From Chloroflexi bacterium RBG_16_51_16 (GTDB lineage Bacteria > Chloroflexota > Anaerolineae > Anaerolineales > Villigracilaceae): a DNA stretch of 8,179 nucleotides. A program made the translations under genes and the position numbers. The stretch lies in assembly GCA_001796785.1 (NCBI GenBank), contig MGNL01000054.1, positions 1-8,179 of the forward strand, in the 5' to 3' direction. Positions 7,175 to 8,179 of the stretch are shown here, piece after piece; positions within the stretch are counted from its first letter, which is position 1, and every line of letters starts with the position of its first letter. The notes below the pieces were generated by a model. The model did not search any database, was not told the DNA's origin, and saw only the letters and a list, made by a program, of their open reading frames with translations.

Positions 7175-8179
7175 TCACATGGCCTCGTGAACAAGTTCGA
7201 TTAAATCCCTGACCTGGAGCCGCTGCTCGTTTCCTGTAGTCTTTACTGCATCTTGGAACATGGTGACATCCTTCGGGCAGGCCACCACGAATGCCTGGAC
7301 ACCGTTAAGTGCGGTTGCCTCCTTGATGCGGATCTCGCTTGGTCGCTCCCTCCCGGGTTTTTCCTCCATCCAGATACGCCCGCCACCTGCACCACAACAA
7401 AAGGCTCGATCACCGTGACGCGGCATCTCGAGTAATTCGCAGCCTGTGGCGTGGATGATATGACGGGGCGCGTCAAAAACACCGTTGTAACGTCCGAGAT
7501 AACACGGATCGTGGTAGGTTACCTTGTAATCCAGTTTCTTTGTGAACTTGAGTTGCCCAGATGAAATTAAACGATCGAGTAACTCCGTGTGGTGAAGAAT
7601 TAGTGGATGGCCAGCTCCGTTGTAGGTATATTCATTTTTGAGTGTGTTATACGAATGCGGGTCAGTGGTTACGATGGTCTTGAACTTGCATTTACCTAGT
7701 GCCTGCATATTCTTATCCACCAGCATCTCGAACAGACCCTCCTCGCCAACCCGTCGAACATCGTTTCCCGAGTTCCGCTCCGCCTCATACAGGATCCCAT
7801 AATTCAAACCCACTTTGTTGAATACATCCGCAGTCTTACGTACTACTTCGACAAGAGTTGGACTGTAGGAAGCATAATCACCAACAAACCACAAATATTC
7901 TACGGGCTCACGCCGGGCATCCTTCACCGGGGGTTGTAAGTGTTGCGTCCATTTGGCACGTGTCCTATCTGACTGTCCAAGCGAGTTGCCATAACGCCCA
8001 ACATTGGCGAGAGCTTCCTGAAGCATCTTGCCCATACGGCTTTCGGACACCAAATGGCGCCGCATTTCCACGAACGTAGAAATGTGATCGATGAACGCAG
8101 GGCAAACCTGTGAACAAGCGCGGCAGGTGGTGCAGGCCCACAATTCATTAACACTGACTACGTCACCATGCAAAGCTTG
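7175..8179 (-). CDS. HdrD/GlpC-like iron-sulfur oxidoreductase with degenerate CCG domain (5' end outside window)
   Basis: The last 334 codons of a larger protein; the frame runs open to the right edge and any start lies outside. Counting from the first visible residue, there is one complete [4Fe-4S] motif, Cys16/19/22/26 (CTTCRACSQVCP), the second of the usual ferredoxin pair. A tandem CCG region follows. The first CCG unit keeps the family framework but lacks its expected cysteines: VGDY (Asp101), ERNSGND (Asn136) and DPHSYNTLKNEY (Asp173, Ser176). The second unit has DPCYLGR (Cys226) and FCCGAGGGR (Cys261-262), then CPKD (Cys301, Asp304), where CPxC is expected. Relatives (HdrD, GlpC, LutA-like, membrane Fe-S oxidoreductases) move electrons between a dehydrogenase or quinone and a thiol or disulfide. 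Many have an N-terminal membrane part, which would be off the edge here. It lies 13 bases before the sensor kinase and probably shares its transcript. A specific function is not assignable. Confidence 0.88.
   Translation of the reverse strand, partial: QALHGDVVSVNELWACTTCRACSQVCPAFIDHISTFVEMRRHLVSESRMGKMLQEALANVGRYGNSLGQSDRTRAKWTQHLQPPVKDARREPVEYLWFVGDYASYSPTLVEVVRKTADVFNKVGLNYGILYEAERNSGNDVRRVGEEGLFEMLVDKNMQALGKCKFKTIVTTDPHSYNTLKNEYTYNGAGHPLILHHTELLDRLISSGQLKFTKKLDYKVTYHDPCYLGRYNGVFDAPRHIIHATGCELLEMPRHGDRAFCCGAGGGRIWMEEKPGRERPSEIRIKEATALNGVQAFVVACPKDVTMFQDAVKTTGNEQRLQVRDLIELVHEAM

Noticed and set aside
7192..7194. TTG at 7194 as the start of the sensor kinase
   Set aside because: It overlaps the upstream gene by 20 bases and has no good ribosome site, whereas ATG at 7161 has GGAGA at ideal spacing.
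8171..8173. TTG at 8173 as the start of the HdrD-like protein
   Set aside because: The frame continues to the window edge, and the first ferredoxin motif expected of the family would lie upstream, so the gene is cut by the window rather than starting here.
1..8179. CRISPR array, insertion sequence, tRNA or rRNA, long direct repeats
   Set aside because: No regularly spaced repeats, transposase motifs, terminal inverted repeats or tRNA-like folds were seen; coding density is nearly complete.

Overview
The window is one continuous minus-strand gene block with no recognisable promoter, terminator, RNA gene, mobile element or CRISPR array. It looks like the middle of a single operon from a strictly anaerobic bacterium. 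The reasons are soluble heterodisulfide-reductase (Hdr) genes rich in iron-sulfur clusters, clear Shine-Dalgarno sites, and a bacterial-style histidine kinase/receiver cassette. Base composition is near 50% GC by eye. Sulfate-reducing or syntrophic Desulfobacterota and anaerobic Chloroflexota both carry such loci; the sequence alone does not let me choose between them.

In transcription order (high to low coordinates) the layout is as follows. (1) The 3' part of a large HdrD/GlpC-like iron-sulfur oxidoreductase is cut by the right edge. (2) A membrane histidine kinase has an extracytoplasmic Cache-type sensor and a HAMP domain. (3) A soluble receiver-plus-histidine-kinase protein overlaps the end of the first kinase. 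(4) A stand-alone receiver protein has no output domain. (5) hdrC, (6) hdrB and (7) hdrA are complete and tightly coupled. (8) The first 39 codons of an mvhD-type hydrogenase/Hdr linker subunit are cut by the left edge. Gaps are 11 to 49 bases or are overlaps (4 and 26 bases), so no stretch over 300 bases lacks a gene.

HdrA (FAD, electron bifurcation), HdrB (two non-cubane CCG clusters) and HdrC (two [4Fe-4S] clusters) should form the soluble HdrABC complex. MvhD normally wires HdrA to a hydrogenase, formate dehydrogenase or other electron donor, and that partner would lie just off the left edge. The unusual part is upstream. A complete set of signalling proteins with no DNA-binding output sits between an HdrD-like protein and hdrCBA. 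The HdrD-like protein has lost every expected cysteine of its first CCG motif and the last cysteine of its second. I see no disrupted genes.
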